Assembly (NCBI RefSeq): GCF_005144475.1
Contig: NZ_SWJZ01000021.1
Location: 59,462-123,461 of the forward strand
DNA: 64,000 bases
Reading direction: 5' to 3'
DNA from: Rhodobacter capsulatus
GTDB taxonomy: Bacteria > Pseudomonadota > Alphaproteobacteria > Rhodobacterales > Rhodobacteraceae
Position numbers and translations under genes: made by a program. This document shows positions 10,536 to 20,141 of this stretch, one piece after another. A model generated the notes under the pieces. That model searched no databases and had not been told where the DNA came from. It saw only the letters and a list, made by a program, of their open reading frames with translations. The stretch's first letter is position 1, and every line of letters starts with the position of its first letter.

Positions 10536-12179
10536 ATGAGCACGCGGCTGCGGGATTTGACGCCCTCGATCGTTCCAAGCGGATCGCGGGGCAGCACGGG
10601 GCCGGTGCGCAGCCAGCATCCGGTCTATGTCACGCTGACCCCGCCCTGTCAGGCCGCCTGCCCGGCGGGGGAAAACATCCGGGCGTGGCTGTCGCTGGCA
10701 CAGGAGGGGCGCTACCGCCAGGCCTGGGAAAAGCTGACCGAAGACAACCCGATGCCCGCCGTGCATGGGCGCGTCTGCTATCACCCCTGCGAGAGCGGCT
10801 GCAACCGGGCCGAGGTGGACAGCGCCGTTTCCATCCATGCGGTCGAGCGGTTTCTGGGCGACATGGCAACGCGCGAGGGCTGGGCGTTCCACCGCCTGCG
10901 CGACGCGACGGGCAAGCGCGTCCTGATCGTCGGCGCGGGCCCCGCGGGGTTGTCTGCCGCCTATCATCTGGCGCGTCTGGGGCATGATGTCGAGATCCGT
11001 GACGCCGGGCCGGTGGCGGGGGGGATGATGCATTTCGGCATTCCCGCCTACCGGATGCCGCGCGCGGAACTGGCCGCCGATGTGGCGCGGATCGAAGCGC
11101 TCGGCGTCAGGATCACCCTCAACCACAAGGTCACCGATCTGATGGCGGAAAAGGCGGCGGGGGGCTTTGACGCGGTCTTTCTGGCCATCGGCGCCGGAAT
11201 GGGCAAGCGCGTCGAGATCCCGGCGCGCGATGCGGCGCGGGTGCTCGATGCGGTGACGCTGCTGCATGACACCTCCTCGGCCGCGCCGCCGCTGCTTGGC
11301 CGTCGTGTCGTCGTTTATGGCGGTGGCAACACCGCGATGGATGCGGCACGTACGGCCAAACGGCTGGGCGCCACCGAAACCATCATCGTCTACCGGCGCG
11401 ACCGCGATCACATGCCCGCGCATGGGTTCGAGGCCGACGAGGCGCTGGAAGAAGGCGTGAAGATCCGCTGGCTGACGACGATCAAGGAAATCTCGGGTTC
11501 CGATCTGCAGATCGAGCGGATGGAACTGGATGCCGAGGGCCGTCCGCAGCCGACCGGCGAGATTGAAACGCTTTCCGCCGATGCGCTGGTGCTGGCGCTT
11601 GGTCAGCAATCGGACAGCGGATTTCTGCAGGCGGTGCCGGGGCTTGCCTTCACCCCCGATGGCGCGGTCGTCGTCGGCCCCGACATGCAGACCGGCGCGG
11701 CAGGGATTTTCGCGGGCGGCGACATGGTGCCCGCGCAACAATCGGTGACGATCTCGACCGGGCATGGCAAACTGGCCGCGCGCCATATCGACGCCTGGCT
11801 GGCAGGCGGCTTGCATGTGCCGAAGACCCCTGCCCCCTTGGCCGGGTTTTCCTGCCTGAACCTGCCGGTTTATGCCGACGCGCTGCAAAGCGCGCAGCGG
11901 CGGCTGGCCGACACCGCGCGGATGGGCGGATTTCAGGAAATCCTCAAGGGGCTGACCACCAAGGCAGCCCGCTACGAGGCGCAACGCTGCTATTCCTGCG
12001 GCCAGTGCTACGAATGCGACAACTGCTTTGCCGCCTGCCCGGAACAGGCGATCGTCAAGCACGGCCCCGGCCGCGGCTACCGCATCGATCTGACGAAATG
12101 CACCGGCTGCGCCAGCTGCGCCGAACAATGCCCCTGCGGCGCGCTGGACATGATCCCCGAGGAGACCTCCGATGCGTGA
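10536..12179 (+). CDS. GltD/PreT-like Fe-S flavoprotein oxidoreductase with C-terminal 2x[4Fe-4S] domain
   Basis: Predicted NAD(P)H-dependent flavoprotein of 547 residues. The N-terminal Fe-S module has Cys38, 42, 81, 85 and 89 in the arrangement of GltD, the glutamate synthase small subunit. Next come an FAD fold (LIVGAGPAGLSAAYH) and an NAD(P) fold (VVYGGGNTAMDAARTAKR). Unlike GltD, it ends in a ferredoxin-like domain with CYSCGQCYECDNC and CTGCASCAEQCPCGA, enough for two [4Fe-4S] clusters. Its last codons overlap the start of nifJ. The likely role is moving electrons between NAD(P)H and the ferredoxin or flavodoxin used by NifJ; the exact reaction is unknown. Confidence 0.85.
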   Translation: MSTRLRDLTPSIVPSGSRGSTGPVRSQHPVYVTLTPPCQAACPAGENIRAWLSLAQEGRYRQAWEKLTEDNPMPAVHGRVCYHPCESGCNRAEVDSAVSIHAVERFLGDMATREGWAFHRLRDATGKRVLIVGAGPAGLSAAYHLARLGHDVEIRDAGPVAGGMMHFGIPAYRMPRAELAADVARIEALGVRITLNHKVTDLMAEKAAGGFDAVFLAIGAGMGKRVEIPARDAARVLDAVTLLHDTSSAAPPLLGRRVVVYGGGNTAMDAARTAKRLGATETIIVYRRDRDHMPAHGFEADEALEEGVKIRWLTTIKEISGSDLQIERMELDAEGRPQPTGEIETLSADALVLALGQQSDSGFLQAVPGLAFTPDGAVVVGPDMQTGAAGIFAGGDMVPAQQSVTISTGHGKLAARHIDAWLAGGLHVPKTPAPLAGFSCLNLPVYADALQSAQRRLADTARMGGFQEILKGLTTKAARYEAQRCYSCGQCYECDNCFAACPEQAIVKHGPGRGYRIDLTKCTGCASCAEQCPCGALDMIPEETSDA

Positions 12180-15100
12180 CAGCCTGGCGCAAGACCACAA
12201 GACCCCGGCCGATCCGGGCCTGCAGGCGGTGATGGACGGCAATACCGCCGCAGCCCATATCGCCTATCGGGTGAACGAGGTCTGCGGCATCTATCCGATC
12301 ACGCCCTCGTCCACCATGGCGGAGCTGGCCGACGAATGGGCGGCGCGCGATCTGAAGAACATCTGGGGCAATGTCCCCGTGGTTCAGGAAATGCAGTCCG
12401 AGGCCGGGGCGGCGGGGGCCGTGCATGGCGCGTTGCAGGCCGGGGCGATGACAACGACCTTCACCGCCTCGCAGGGGCTGATGCTGATGATCCCGAACAT
12501 GTTCAAGATCGCGGGCGAACTGACGCCGACGGTCTTTCATGTCGCGGCGCGCGCGCTGGCCACGCATGCGCTCTCGATCTTTGGCGATCATTCCGACGTG
12601 ATGGCGGTGCGCTCGACGGGCTTTGCGATGCTGGCGTCGAACTCGGTGCAGGAGGCGCATGACATGGCGCTGATCGCGCAGGCGGCCACGTTGCGCGCCC
12701 GCGTGCCGTTTGTGCATTTCTTCGACGGCTTCCGCACCAGCCACGAGGTCAACACGCTGCGGCTGATCCCCGATGATACCATCCGCGCGATGATCGATGA
12801 TGATCTGGTGCGCGCCCATCGGGCCCGGGCGCTCTCGCCCGACACGCCCGTCGTGCGCGGCACGGCGCAAAACCCCGATGTGTTCTTTCAGGGCCGCGAG
12901 GCGGGCAATCCGTTTCAAGCCGCCGTTCCGGGGATCGTCGCCGCGGAAATGGCGCGGCTGGGCGGCCTGACCGGGCGGCGCTATTCCCTTGTCGAGTATC
13001 TGGGCGATCCCGCGGCGGAACGGGTGATCGTGATCATGGGCTCGGGCGCCGAGGTGGTCGAGGAGGCTTTGACCGCGCTGAACGCCACGGGCGAGAAGCT
13101 TGGCGCGCTGGTGGTGCGGCTTTACCGCCCCTTCCCGGCCGCGGCGTTTCTGGCCGCCCTGCCCGCCAGTTGCACGAAGCTTGCGGTGCTCGATCGCTGC
13201 AAGGAACCCGGCGCCCCCGGAGAGCCGCTTTTCCTCGATGTCGTGGCGACGCTGTGCGAGGCGGTGGCGACCGGCCAGCGGGCTTTGATGCCGCGGGTGA
13301 CGGGGGGGCGCTACGGGCTGTCGTCCAAGGATTTCGACCCGGCGCAGGTGAAGGCGGTTTACGACGATCTGGCGAAGGACGCGCCGAAACAGGGCTTCAC
13401 CGTCGGCATCACCGATGATGTCAGCTTCACCAGCCTGCCCGTCGATCCGGATTTCAACACCGAGCCGGAAGATGTTGTTCGCGCGGTCTTTTTCGGACTT
13501 GGCGCCGATGGCACGGTGGGCGCCAACAAGAACTCGGTCAAGATCCTGGCCGAGGAGGCCGGGCTGTTCGCGCAGGGCTATTTCGTCTATGACAGCCACA
13601 AGTCGGGGGCGCAGACGGTGTCGCATCTGCGCTTTGGCCCGCGGCCGATCAAGGCGCCCTATCTGATCCATCAGGCGAATTTCGTCGCCTGCCATCAATT
13701 CCCCTTCCTGTCGAAAATCGACGTGCTGCGCGTCGCGGCGCCGGGGGCGACGGTTCTTTTGAACGCGCCCTTCGGGCCCGAGAAGATCTGGGACCACCTG
13801 CCAAGGTCGGCGCAGCAGACGATCCTGACGAAGGGGCTGAAGCTTTACGTCATCGATGCCAACACGGCCGCGCGCGAGGTGGGGCTGGGGCGGCGCACCA
13901 ACACCATCCTGCAGACCTGTTTCTTTGCGCTTTCGGGGGTCTTGCCGCGCGAGGACGCGATCGCCCGGATCAAGGCCGCGATCAAGAAAACCTATGGCCG
14001 CAAGGGCAAACGGGTGATCGAACAGAACTGCGCCGCCGTCGATGGCGCGCTGGAACGGCTGCATGCGGTGAAGATCCCCGCCGCCGTCACCTCAGGCTTC
14101 GAGCGCCCGCCCGCCGTGCCGCCGACCGCGCCCGAGTTCGTCCGCCGCGTCACCGCCTTGATGATGGAGGACCGCGGCGACGAGATCCCGGTCAGCCTTT
14201 TGCCTGCGGACGGCACCTTCCCGACCGGCACCGCCGCCTGGGAGAAACGCAACGTCGCCGACGAGGTTCCGGCCTGGCGCAGCGACCTGTGCATTCAATG
14301 CGGCCAATGCAGCTTCGTGTGCCCGCATTCGGTGATCCGCGCGAAATATTTCGACGAAGACCTGCTTGAAGGCGCGCCCGAGGGGTTCAAATCCGCGCCG
14401 GTCAATGCCCGCGGCTATCCGGGCGCACGGTTCAGCCTGCAATTCCATGTCGAGGATTGCACCGGCTGCGGGCTGTGCATCGAGGCCTGCCCGGCGCAAA
14501 GCCCGGTCGAGCCGGGCGTCAGGGCGATCAACCTGACCGACAAGGCGCCGCTGCTGGAGGAGGCCCGCCAGGCGATGAGCTTCTTCGCGCATCTGCCGGT
14601 GAATGACCGCGCCCGCGTCGATTTCGCCAATGTCCGCGGCGTGCAATTCCTGGAGCCCCTGTTCGAGTTTTCGGGTGCCTGTGCGGGCTGCGGGGAAACG
14701 CCCTACGTCAAGCTCTTGTCGCAGCTTTTCGGCGACCGGCTGATGATCGCGAATGCCACCGGCTGTTCCTCGATCTATTCGGGCAACCTGCCGGTCACCC
14801 CCTGGACGAAGAACGCCGAGGGCCGCGGGCCCGCCTGGGCGAATTCGCTCTTCGAGGATAACGCCGAATTCGGTCTGGGCTTCCGGCTCGCCGCCGACAA
14901 GCATCTGGACCTTGCGCGCAGTCTGGCACAGGACATGGCGCCCGAGGTCGGCGAGGATCTGGTGGCGGCGATCCTGAGCGCGCCACAGATCCGCGAAAGC
15001 GAGATCCGGGCGCAGCGCGAGCGGGTGGCGACGCTGAAGACCCGGCTTCTGGCGCATCGCGACGACAGCCGCGCGCAACATCTGATGAGCGTGATCGACC

Positions 15101-15801
15101 ATCTGGTGCGGCGTTCGATCTGGATCGTCGGCGGCGATGGCTGGGCCTATGACATCGGCTATGGCGGGCTCGATCACGTTCTGGCCTCGGGGCGCAACGT
15201 GAACGTGCTGGTCATGGACACCGAGGTCTATTCGAACACCGGCGGTCAGGCCAGCAAGGCCACCCCCCTTGGCGCGATTGCGAAATTCGCCGCCGCGGGC
15301 AAGCGCACGGCCAGGAAGGATCTGGCGTTGCAGGCCGTGGCTTACGGCAATGTCTATGTGGCGCAGGTGGCGATGGGGGCCAATCCGCAACAGACGCTGC
15401 AGGCCTTCCGCGAGGCCGAGGCCTATGACGGCCCGTCCCTCATCCTGGCTTACAGCCATTGCATCGCGCATGGCTTCGACCTGCGCCGCGGGCTTGACCA
15501 GCAGGACCGCGCCGTCGCCTCGGGCTACTGGCCGCTTCTGCGCTATGACCCGCAGCTGCGCGGCACCGGAGAGGCGCCGTTCCGGCTCGACAGTCCGCGC
15601 CCGACGCTGCCCTTCAAGGACTATGCCTACAACGAGCTGCGCTATTCGGCGCTGGCCGCCACCCGGCCCGAGGAGGCGGCGGCCTTGCTTAACGACGCGC
15701 AGCAGGCGGTGCTTGAAAAATATCGCAGTTACGAGGACTTTGCACGTATGGATGCAGGACCGGACCCGGCCCGGGCCCTTGGCGCGGCCGGAAAGATGTG
15801 A
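12172..15801 (+). CDS. nifJ: Pyruvate:flavodoxin (ferredoxin) oxidoreductase
   Basis: Single-chain pyruvate:flavodoxin oxidoreductase of 1209 residues. It oxidises pyruvate and CoA to acetyl-CoA and CO2 with reduction of flavodoxin or ferredoxin. The N-terminal YPITPSSTMAELADEW motif is the pyruvate/TPP domain. Two [4Fe-4S] motifs follow at about residues 705 and 765 (CIQCGQCSFVCPH and CTGCGLCIEACP). The TPP-binding GGDGWAYDIGYGGLDH and YSNTGGQASKATP segments are near the C-terminus, with a further cluster ligand motif CAGCGE. The eight-base overlap with the preceding gene indicates translational coupling. Confidence 0.96.
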   Translation: MRDSLAQDHKTPADPGLQAVMDGNTAAAHIAYRVNEVCGIYPITPSSTMAELADEWAARDLKNIWGNVPVVQEMQSEAGAAGAVHGALQAGAMTTTFTASQGLMLMIPNMFKIAGELTPTVFHVAARALATHALSIFGDHSDVMAVRSTGFAMLASNSVQEAHDMALIAQAATLRARVPFVHFFDGFRTSHEVNTLRLIPDDTIRAMIDDDLVRAHRARALSPDTPVVRGTAQNPDVFFQGREAGNPFQAAVPGIVAAEMARLGGLTGRRYSLVEYLGDPAAERVIVIMGSGAEVVEEALTALNATGEKLGALVVRLYRPFPAAAFLAALPASCTKLAVLDRCKEPGAPGEPLFLDVVATLCEAVATGQRALMPRVTGGRYGLSSKDFDPAQVKAVYDDLAKDAPKQGFTVGITDDVSFTSLPVDPDFNTEPEDVVRAVFFGLGADGTVGANKNSVKILAEEAGLFAQGYFVYDSHKSGAQTVSHLRFGPRPIKAPYLIHQANFVACHQFPFLSKIDVLRVAAPGATVLLNAPFGPEKIWDHLPRSAQQTILTKGLKLYVIDANTAAREVGLGRRTNTILQTCFFALSGVLPREDAIARIKAAIKKTYGRKGKRVIEQNCAAVDGALERLHAVKIPAAVTSGFERPPAVPPTAPEFVRRVTALMMEDRGDEIPVSLLPADGTFPTGTAAWEKRNVADEVPAWRSDLCIQCGQCSFVCPHSVIRAKYFDEDLLEGAPEGFKSAPVNARGYPGARFSLQFHVEDCTGCGLCIEACPAQSPVEPGVRAINLTDKAPLLEEARQAMSFFAHLPVNDRARVDFANVRGVQFLEPLFEFSGACAGCGETPYVKLLSQLFGDRLMIANATGCSSIYSGNLPVTPWTKNAEGRGPAWANSLFEDNAEFGLGFRLAADKHLDLARSLAQDMAPEVGEDLVAAILSAPQIRESEIRAQRERVATLKTRLLAHRDDSRAQHLMSVIDHLVRRSIWIVGGDGWAYDIGYGGLDHVLASGRNVNVLVMDTEVYSNTGGQASKATPLGAIAKFAAAGKRTARKDLALQAVAYGNVYVAQVAMGANPQQTLQAFREAEAYDGPSLILAYSHCIAHGFDLRRGLDQQDRAVASGYWPLLRYDPQLRGTGEAPFRLDSPRPTLPFKDYAYNELRYSALAATRPEEAAALLNDAQQAVLEKYRSYEDFARMDAGPDPARALGAAGKM

Positions 15802-15811
15802 GGATCCCGGA

Positions 15812-16819
15812 ATGGACTTGAAAACCCGCTATCTGGGTCTGGAGCTGCAAAGCCCCGTCGTCGCCTCGGCCAGCCCGATGAACGCCCGGCTCGATGTGCT
15901 CAAGCAGCTGGCCGATTGCGGGGCCGGGGCGGTGGTGCTGCCCTCGGTCTTCGAAGAACAGATCTGGCACGAGCAGCGCATCCTGGATCAACTGGTCGAA
16001 CATGGCACCGAAAGCTATGGCGAGGCGCTGAGCTATTTTCCGACCCAGGCGGCCTTTGCCTTCGAAAGCTCGAACACCATCGGGCTGGTGGAACGGGCGG
16101 CGACCGCGCTGAGCGTGCCGGTCATCGCCTCGATCAACGGCACCACCGACACCGGCTGGACCGACACCGCGCATGACATGGAGGAAGCGGGTGCAGCCGC
16201 GATCGAGCTGAACGTCTATTTCCTGCCCACCGATCCGAATGTCTCGGGCTCGGATGTGGAGCGGCGCACGCTCGATGTGGTGCGGGCGGTCTGCGACACG
16301 GTGAAGATCCCGGTGGCGGTGAAGATCGGCCCGTATTTTTCCGCGCCCGCGCACATGTCCAAGCGCATCGTTGCGGCGGGGGCGAAGGGGGTGGTGCTGT
16401 TCAACCGCTTCTATCAGCCCGAGATCGACCCGGTCGGGCTGAGCGTCACCCCGGCGCTGCAGCTGTCGAGCCGCTACGAGATGCGGCTGCCGCTTTTGTG
16501 GATCGGCGTGCTTTCGGGGCGGCTGGGCGGGTCGCTGGCGGCCTCGACCGGGGTCGAGAGCGCCGAGGATGTGGTGCGCTATCTGCTGGCCGGGGCGGAT
16601 GTGGTGATGAGCACCTCGGCGCTGTTGCGGCACGGGCCGGGGCATATGGAGGTGCTGGTGCGCGGGCTTGAGGACTGGCTGGCGGCGCGGGGGGTGAACC
16701 ATCTGGGCGCGGTGCGGGGCATGCTGGCGCATGGCGCGATCGAGGATCCCGAAGGCTACGAGCGGGCGAATTACATCAAGGTGATGCAAAGCTGGGCGAA
16801 AGGCGCGGACAAGGCGTGA
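15812..16819 (+). CDS. Dihydroorotate dehydrogenase-like (PreA-type) FMN protein
   Basis: Predicted FMN-binding TIM barrel of 335 residues from the dihydroorotate dehydrogenase/PreA superfamily. It begins MDLKTRYLGLELQSPVVASASP and has KIPVAVKIGPYFS, GVVLFNRFYQPEID and the C-terminal phosphate-binding GADVVMSTSALLRHG. It lacks the extra Fe-S domain of PreA. It follows nifJ by ten bases and ends the operon. The usual pyrimidine role is unlikely in this context. The adjoining GltD-like gene recalls the PreT-PreA pair, so a joint redox reaction is inferred. Confidence 0.8.
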   Translation: MDLKTRYLGLELQSPVVASASPMNARLDVLKQLADCGAGAVVLPSVFEEQIWHEQRILDQLVEHGTESYGEALSYFPTQAAFAFESSNTIGLVERAATALSVPVIASINGTTDTGWTDTAHDMEEAGAAAIELNVYFLPTDPNVSGSDVERRTLDVVRAVCDTVKIPVAVKIGPYFSAPAHMSKRIVAAGAKGVVLFNRFYQPEIDPVGLSVTPALQLSSRYEMRLPLLWIGVLSGRLGGSLAASTGVESAEDVVRYLLAGADVVMSTSALLRHGPGHMEVLVRGLEDWLAARGVNHLGAVRGMLAHGAIEDPEGYERANYIKVMQSWAKGADKA

Positions 16820-16820
16820 A

Positions 16821-16879
16821 ATTGCGGCGCGGATTAACGTGACGGCAAGACCCGGAGCCTAAGGTGGGTGCGCCGCAAT
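16821..16879. repeat. 10-bp inverted repeat in the chemoreceptor leader
   Basis: ATTGCGGCGC (16821-16830) is repeated in inverse orientation as GCGCCGCAAT (16870-16879), enclosing 39 bp that include AC-rich sequence and a possible start region. It begins just after the stop of the preceding operon and ends 17 bp before the chemoreceptor ATG, so it could be a weak terminator or a leader structure. Confidence 0.55.
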
Positions 16880-16896
16880 GTGCCACCGGAGTCGCC

Positions 16897-18957
16897 ATGT
16901 TCTTCCGCCAGAAGCCCGCCACCGAGTCGATTCTCGAAAAAGCCGAACGGAGTGCCGTCGAAACGGCGCTTGCCGTCATCATCATCGACATCGACGGCAC
17001 GATCCGGCATGTGAACAAGGTCTATTCGGACCTGCTCGGCTATGCGTCAAACGAACTTGTGGGCAAGCCGGTCGCGGTGCTGATGCCGCCCGAAGAGGCG
17101 GGACGGGTCGGGAAAGGCCCGTTCTGGGACGGGCTGCGGGCGGGCAAGGTGCAGCGCATCACCGCCGCGCGCAAACGCAAGACCGGCGAGACGATCTGGA
17201 TCGAGGCGACCTATGTGCCGGTCCAGGACGCTGCGGGCAAGGCCGCCCATGTCGTGAACTTCGCCGCAGATGTCACGGAAAAGACAAAGAAAACGAAGCG
17301 GCTGGAAGCGATGATGCAAGCCATCTGCCGCTCTGCCGCGGTGATCGAGTTCGATCTTGACGGCCGCGTGACCGAGGTGAACGACAATTTCCTCGACGTC
17401 ACCGGCTACACGCGCGCCGAGGTGATCGACCAGCATCACAGCCTTTTCATGCCCGCGGGCAAGGCCGATCAGCCGGATTACGCGCAGTTCTGGACCCGGC
17501 TGCGCGCGGGCGAGCTGGTCGCGGGCGAATTCCTGCGCAAGGCCAAGGGCGGCAAGGACATCTGGTTGCGCGCCACCTACAACCCGCTGTTCGGGCTTGA
17601 AGGCAAGCTGACCGGGATCGTGAAATTCGCCTATGACGTCACCGAGGCAAAGACCGCGGCGCTGGATCAGGCCGGGCAGATCGCGGCGCTGAACCGCTCG
17701 CAGGCGACGATCGAATTCGACATGAACGGCAACACCCTGACCGCGAACGATATTTTCCTGCGGGCTCTGGGCTACACCCTGCCGGAAGTGGTCGGCAAGC
17801 ACCATTCCAGCTTCCTCACCGCCGAAGACCGCGACAGCCCCGCCTATCGCAGCTTCTGGGCCGATCTGCGCGCCGGCCAGTCGCAGGTGGGCGAGTTCCG
17901 CCGCATTTCCAAGACCGGCACCGATGTCTGGATCCAGGCCAGTTACAACCCGATTCTCGACGCCGAGGGCAAACCCTACAAGGTGGTGAAATTCGCCACC
18001 GACGTCACCGCGCGCAAGGCGGCGATCCTGGACTTCCAGAGCGCCATCGCGGCGCTGAGCGCGGGCGAACTCGACCACCGCCTCGACCGGCCGATGACGG
18101 CGGAATTCGAGGCGCTGCGGCAGCATTACAATGAGGCGATCGGCCGGATGGCCGAGCTTGTCGGCTCGATCCTCGACAGCGCGCAATCGATCCAGAGCGA
18201 GACCGAGAGCCTGTCCGGGGCCTCGGCGGAACTGGGGCGGCGCACCGAAACCCAGGCCGCCTCGCTCGAGGAGACCGCGGCGGCGATCAACCAGCTCGCC
18301 TCCTCGGTGGAAAGCTCGTCCTCGGGCGCGCGCAATGCGGCGGGCGCGGTCGGCAAGGCGCGGCAGCGCTCGACCGAGGGGCGGCGCGTCGTGCAGGAGA
18401 CGATTTCCGCGATGAACGACATCGCCCGCAGTTCGGAACAGATTTCGCGCATCACCAGCGTCATCGACGACATCGCCTTCCAGACCAACCTTCTGGCGCT
18501 GAATGCGGGCGTGGAAGCGGCGCGGGCGGGGGAAACCGGGCGCGGCTTTGCCGTTGTCGCCTCGGAGGTGCGGGCGCTGGCGCAGCGGTCTTCGGAAGCC
18601 GCGCGCGAGATCGCGGAGCTGATCGAAACCTCGGGCCGGCAGGTGCGGCAGGGCGTCGATCTGGTGAATTCCTCGGGTCAGGCGCTGGGCGAGATCGATC
18701 ATCTTGTCGCCGAGGTGGACACGCTGGTGCAGGCGATCGCCAATTCGGCGGCGGAACAGTCGATGGGTCTGGGCGAGATTTCCTCGGCGGTGAACCAGCT
18801 TGATCAGGTGACGCAGCAAAACGCCGCGATGTTCGAGGAAAGCTCGGCCGCGGTGGCGGTGCTGCGCGATCAGGCTGGGCATCTGTCGACGCAGGGCGCG
18901 GTGTTCCGCACCGGCGGCGAGGGCGCCCGGTCCGCGGGCTTCCGCCGCGCCTCCTGA
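16897..18957 (+). CDS. Soluble methyl-accepting chemotaxis protein with three PAS domains
   Basis: Cytoplasmic chemoreceptor of 686 residues without a signal peptide or membrane helix. Three PAS repeats occupy about residues 20-140, 145-260 and 265-385; each has an N-x-x-F/Y-x-x-x-x-GY core and closes with a W-x-A-x-Y-x-P...VKFA-x-DVT motif. A short HAMP-like linker and the MCP signalling domain follow, with the conserved hairpin tip around [23 protein letters not shown]-only input suggests sensing of an internal redox or energy cue. The ATG at 16897 with CCGGAG upstream is preferred over a GTG at 16864. Confidence 0.93.
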   Translation: MFFRQKPATESILEKAERSAVETALAVIIIDIDGTIRHVNKVYSDLLGYASNELVGKPVAVLMPPEEAGRVGKGPFWDGLRAGKVQRITAARKRKTGETIWIEATYVPVQDAAGKAAHVVNFAADVTEKTKKTKRLEAMMQAICRSAAVIEFDLDGRVTEVNDNFLDVTGYTRAEVIDQHHSLFMPAGKADQPDYAQFWTRLRAGELVAGEFLRKAKGGKDIWLRATYNPLFGLEGKLTGIVKFAYDVTEAKTAALDQAGQIAALNRSQATIEFDMNGNTLTANDIFLRALGYTLPEVVGKHHSSFLTAEDRDSPAYRSFWADLRAGQSQVGEFRRISKTGTDVWIQASYNPILDAEGKPYKVVKFATDVTARKAAILDFQSAIAALSAGELDHRLDRPMTAEFEALRQHYNEAIGRMAELVGSILDSAQSIQSETESLSGASAELGRRTETQAASLEETAAAINQLASSVESSSSGARNAAGAVGKARQRSTEGRRVVQETISAMNDIARSSEQISRITSVIDDIAFQTNLLALNAGVEAARAGETGRGFAVVASEVRALAQRSSEAAREIAELIETSGRQVRQGVDLVNSSGQALGEIDHLVAEVDTLVQAIANSAAEQSMGLGEISSAVNQLDQVTQQNAAMFEESSAAVAVLRDQAGHLSTQGAVFRTGGEGARSAGFRRAS

Positions 18958-18965
18958 GCAATGCG

Positions 18966-18992
18966 AAAGGGCCGGTCTGCACCGGCCCTTTT
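18966..18992. terminator. Bidirectional intrinsic terminator
   Basis: Perfect 11-bp stem AAAGGGCCGGT/ACCGGCCCTTT around CTGC followed by T, with A residues on the other side. It sits between the convergent chemoreceptor and DUF475 genes and can serve both. Confidence 0.9.
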
Positions 18993-19019
18993 GTCGGATC
19001 TGTGCCGCAGGCCCGGGCG

Positions 19020-20054
19020 TCAGGCCGGGTTCGACCGGCGCCAGCGCAGCGAGGACATCAGGCTCAGCCCGATGAAGACGACGCCCAGAAGCCCGGTCGC
19101 CCATTCCGGCACATGCATCAGCGTCTGCGCGAACATCGCCATCGACAGCACGAGGATCGACCAGAAGGCCCCGTGTTCCAGATAGCGGAACTCGCTCAGC
19201 GCCTGACGTTCGACCAGCATCACCGTCATCGAGCGCACGTAAAAGGCGCCGATCCCAAGGCCGATGGCGATCAGGAACAGGTTTTGCGTCAGCGCGAAGG
19301 CGCCGATCACACCGTCGAAGCTGAAGGACGCATCGAGCACTTCGAGATAAAGGAAAGCGCCCAGCCCGCCCTTGGCGACATCGCCCGAGAGCGAGGCCTT
19401 GTCGAGCACCTGCCCCAGCCCCTCGACGGCAAGGAAGGTCAGAAGCCCGGTGCAGGCGGCGACCAGAAAGGTGCCCTCGGTCTTCGTCGGCAGCCACCAG
19501 GCGAAGGCCAGCACGATCGCCAGCAGGAAACCGACCTCGATGCCGCGGATCGAGGCCCAGGAGCTGAGCCGCCGTTCCAGCGCGACGAACCAGTGCACTT
19601 CCTTGCTTTCATCGACGAAATAGCTCAGCGCCACCATCATCAGAAAGGCGCCGCCAAAGGCCGCGATCGACAGATGCGCCTCGCCGATGATGCGCGAATA
19701 TTCCGCCGGTTGCGTCGCGGCGATGCGCAAAGCCTCGATCGGGCCGATGCCCGCGGCGATGACGACGATCAGCAGCGGAAACAGGATCCGCATGCCGAAG
19801 ACGGCGATCAGGATCCCCCAGGTCAGGAAGCGGCGCTGCCATTCCGGCGTCATCTGCCCGAGCTTGTTGGCGTTGATGATCGCATTGTCGAAGGACAGCG
19901 AGATTTCCAGCACCGCCAGCACGCAGGCGACGAAGAAGAACGACAGCGCCCCGTGGGTCGTGTGTTCATAGGTGAAGCCAAGCCACATCGCCAGGGCAAG
20001 GCCGACCGCGGTGAACCCGAATGCCCAGCTGAAATATTGCAAGGTGCTGCGCAT
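19020..20054 (-). CDS. DUF475 family integral membrane protein
   Basis: Polytopic membrane protein of 344 residues. The segment LEISLSFDNAIINANKLGQM and a second, related segment EVLDASFSFDGVIGAFAL carry the paired acidic-SFD motifs typical of DUF475 (TerC-superfamily-like) proteins, often discussed as metal-ion transport or efflux components. About nine or ten hydrophobic helices are visible. The start at 20054 (MRSTLQYFSW) has GGAG eight bases upstream, so the in-frame extension to 20126 is not used. The substrate is unknown. Confidence 0.88.
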   Translation of the reverse strand: MRSTLQYFSWAFGFTAVGLALAMWLGFTYEHTTHGALSFFFVACVLAVLEISLSFDNAIINANKLGQMTPEWQRRFLTWGILIAVFGMRILFPLLIVVIAAGIGPIEALRIAATQPAEYSRIIGEAHLSIAAFGGAFLMMVALSYFVDESKEVHWFVALERRLSSWASIRGIEVGFLLAIVLAFAWWLPTKTEGTFLVAACTGLLTFLAVEGLGQVLDKASLSGDVAKGGLGAFLYLEVLDASFSFDGVIGAFALTQNLFLIAIGLGIGAFYVRSMTVMLVERQALSEFRYLEHGAFWSILVLSMAMFAQTLMHVPEWATGLLGVVFIGLSLMSSLRWRRSNPA

Positions 20055-20141
20055 GATGTCTCCGTGTTGCGGCCGTGGGGCGCGAGGTGGTGAGCGCGAT
20101 GTAGGCAGAGGGACGAGACTGTGCAAGCCCCTCGGGCTGCG

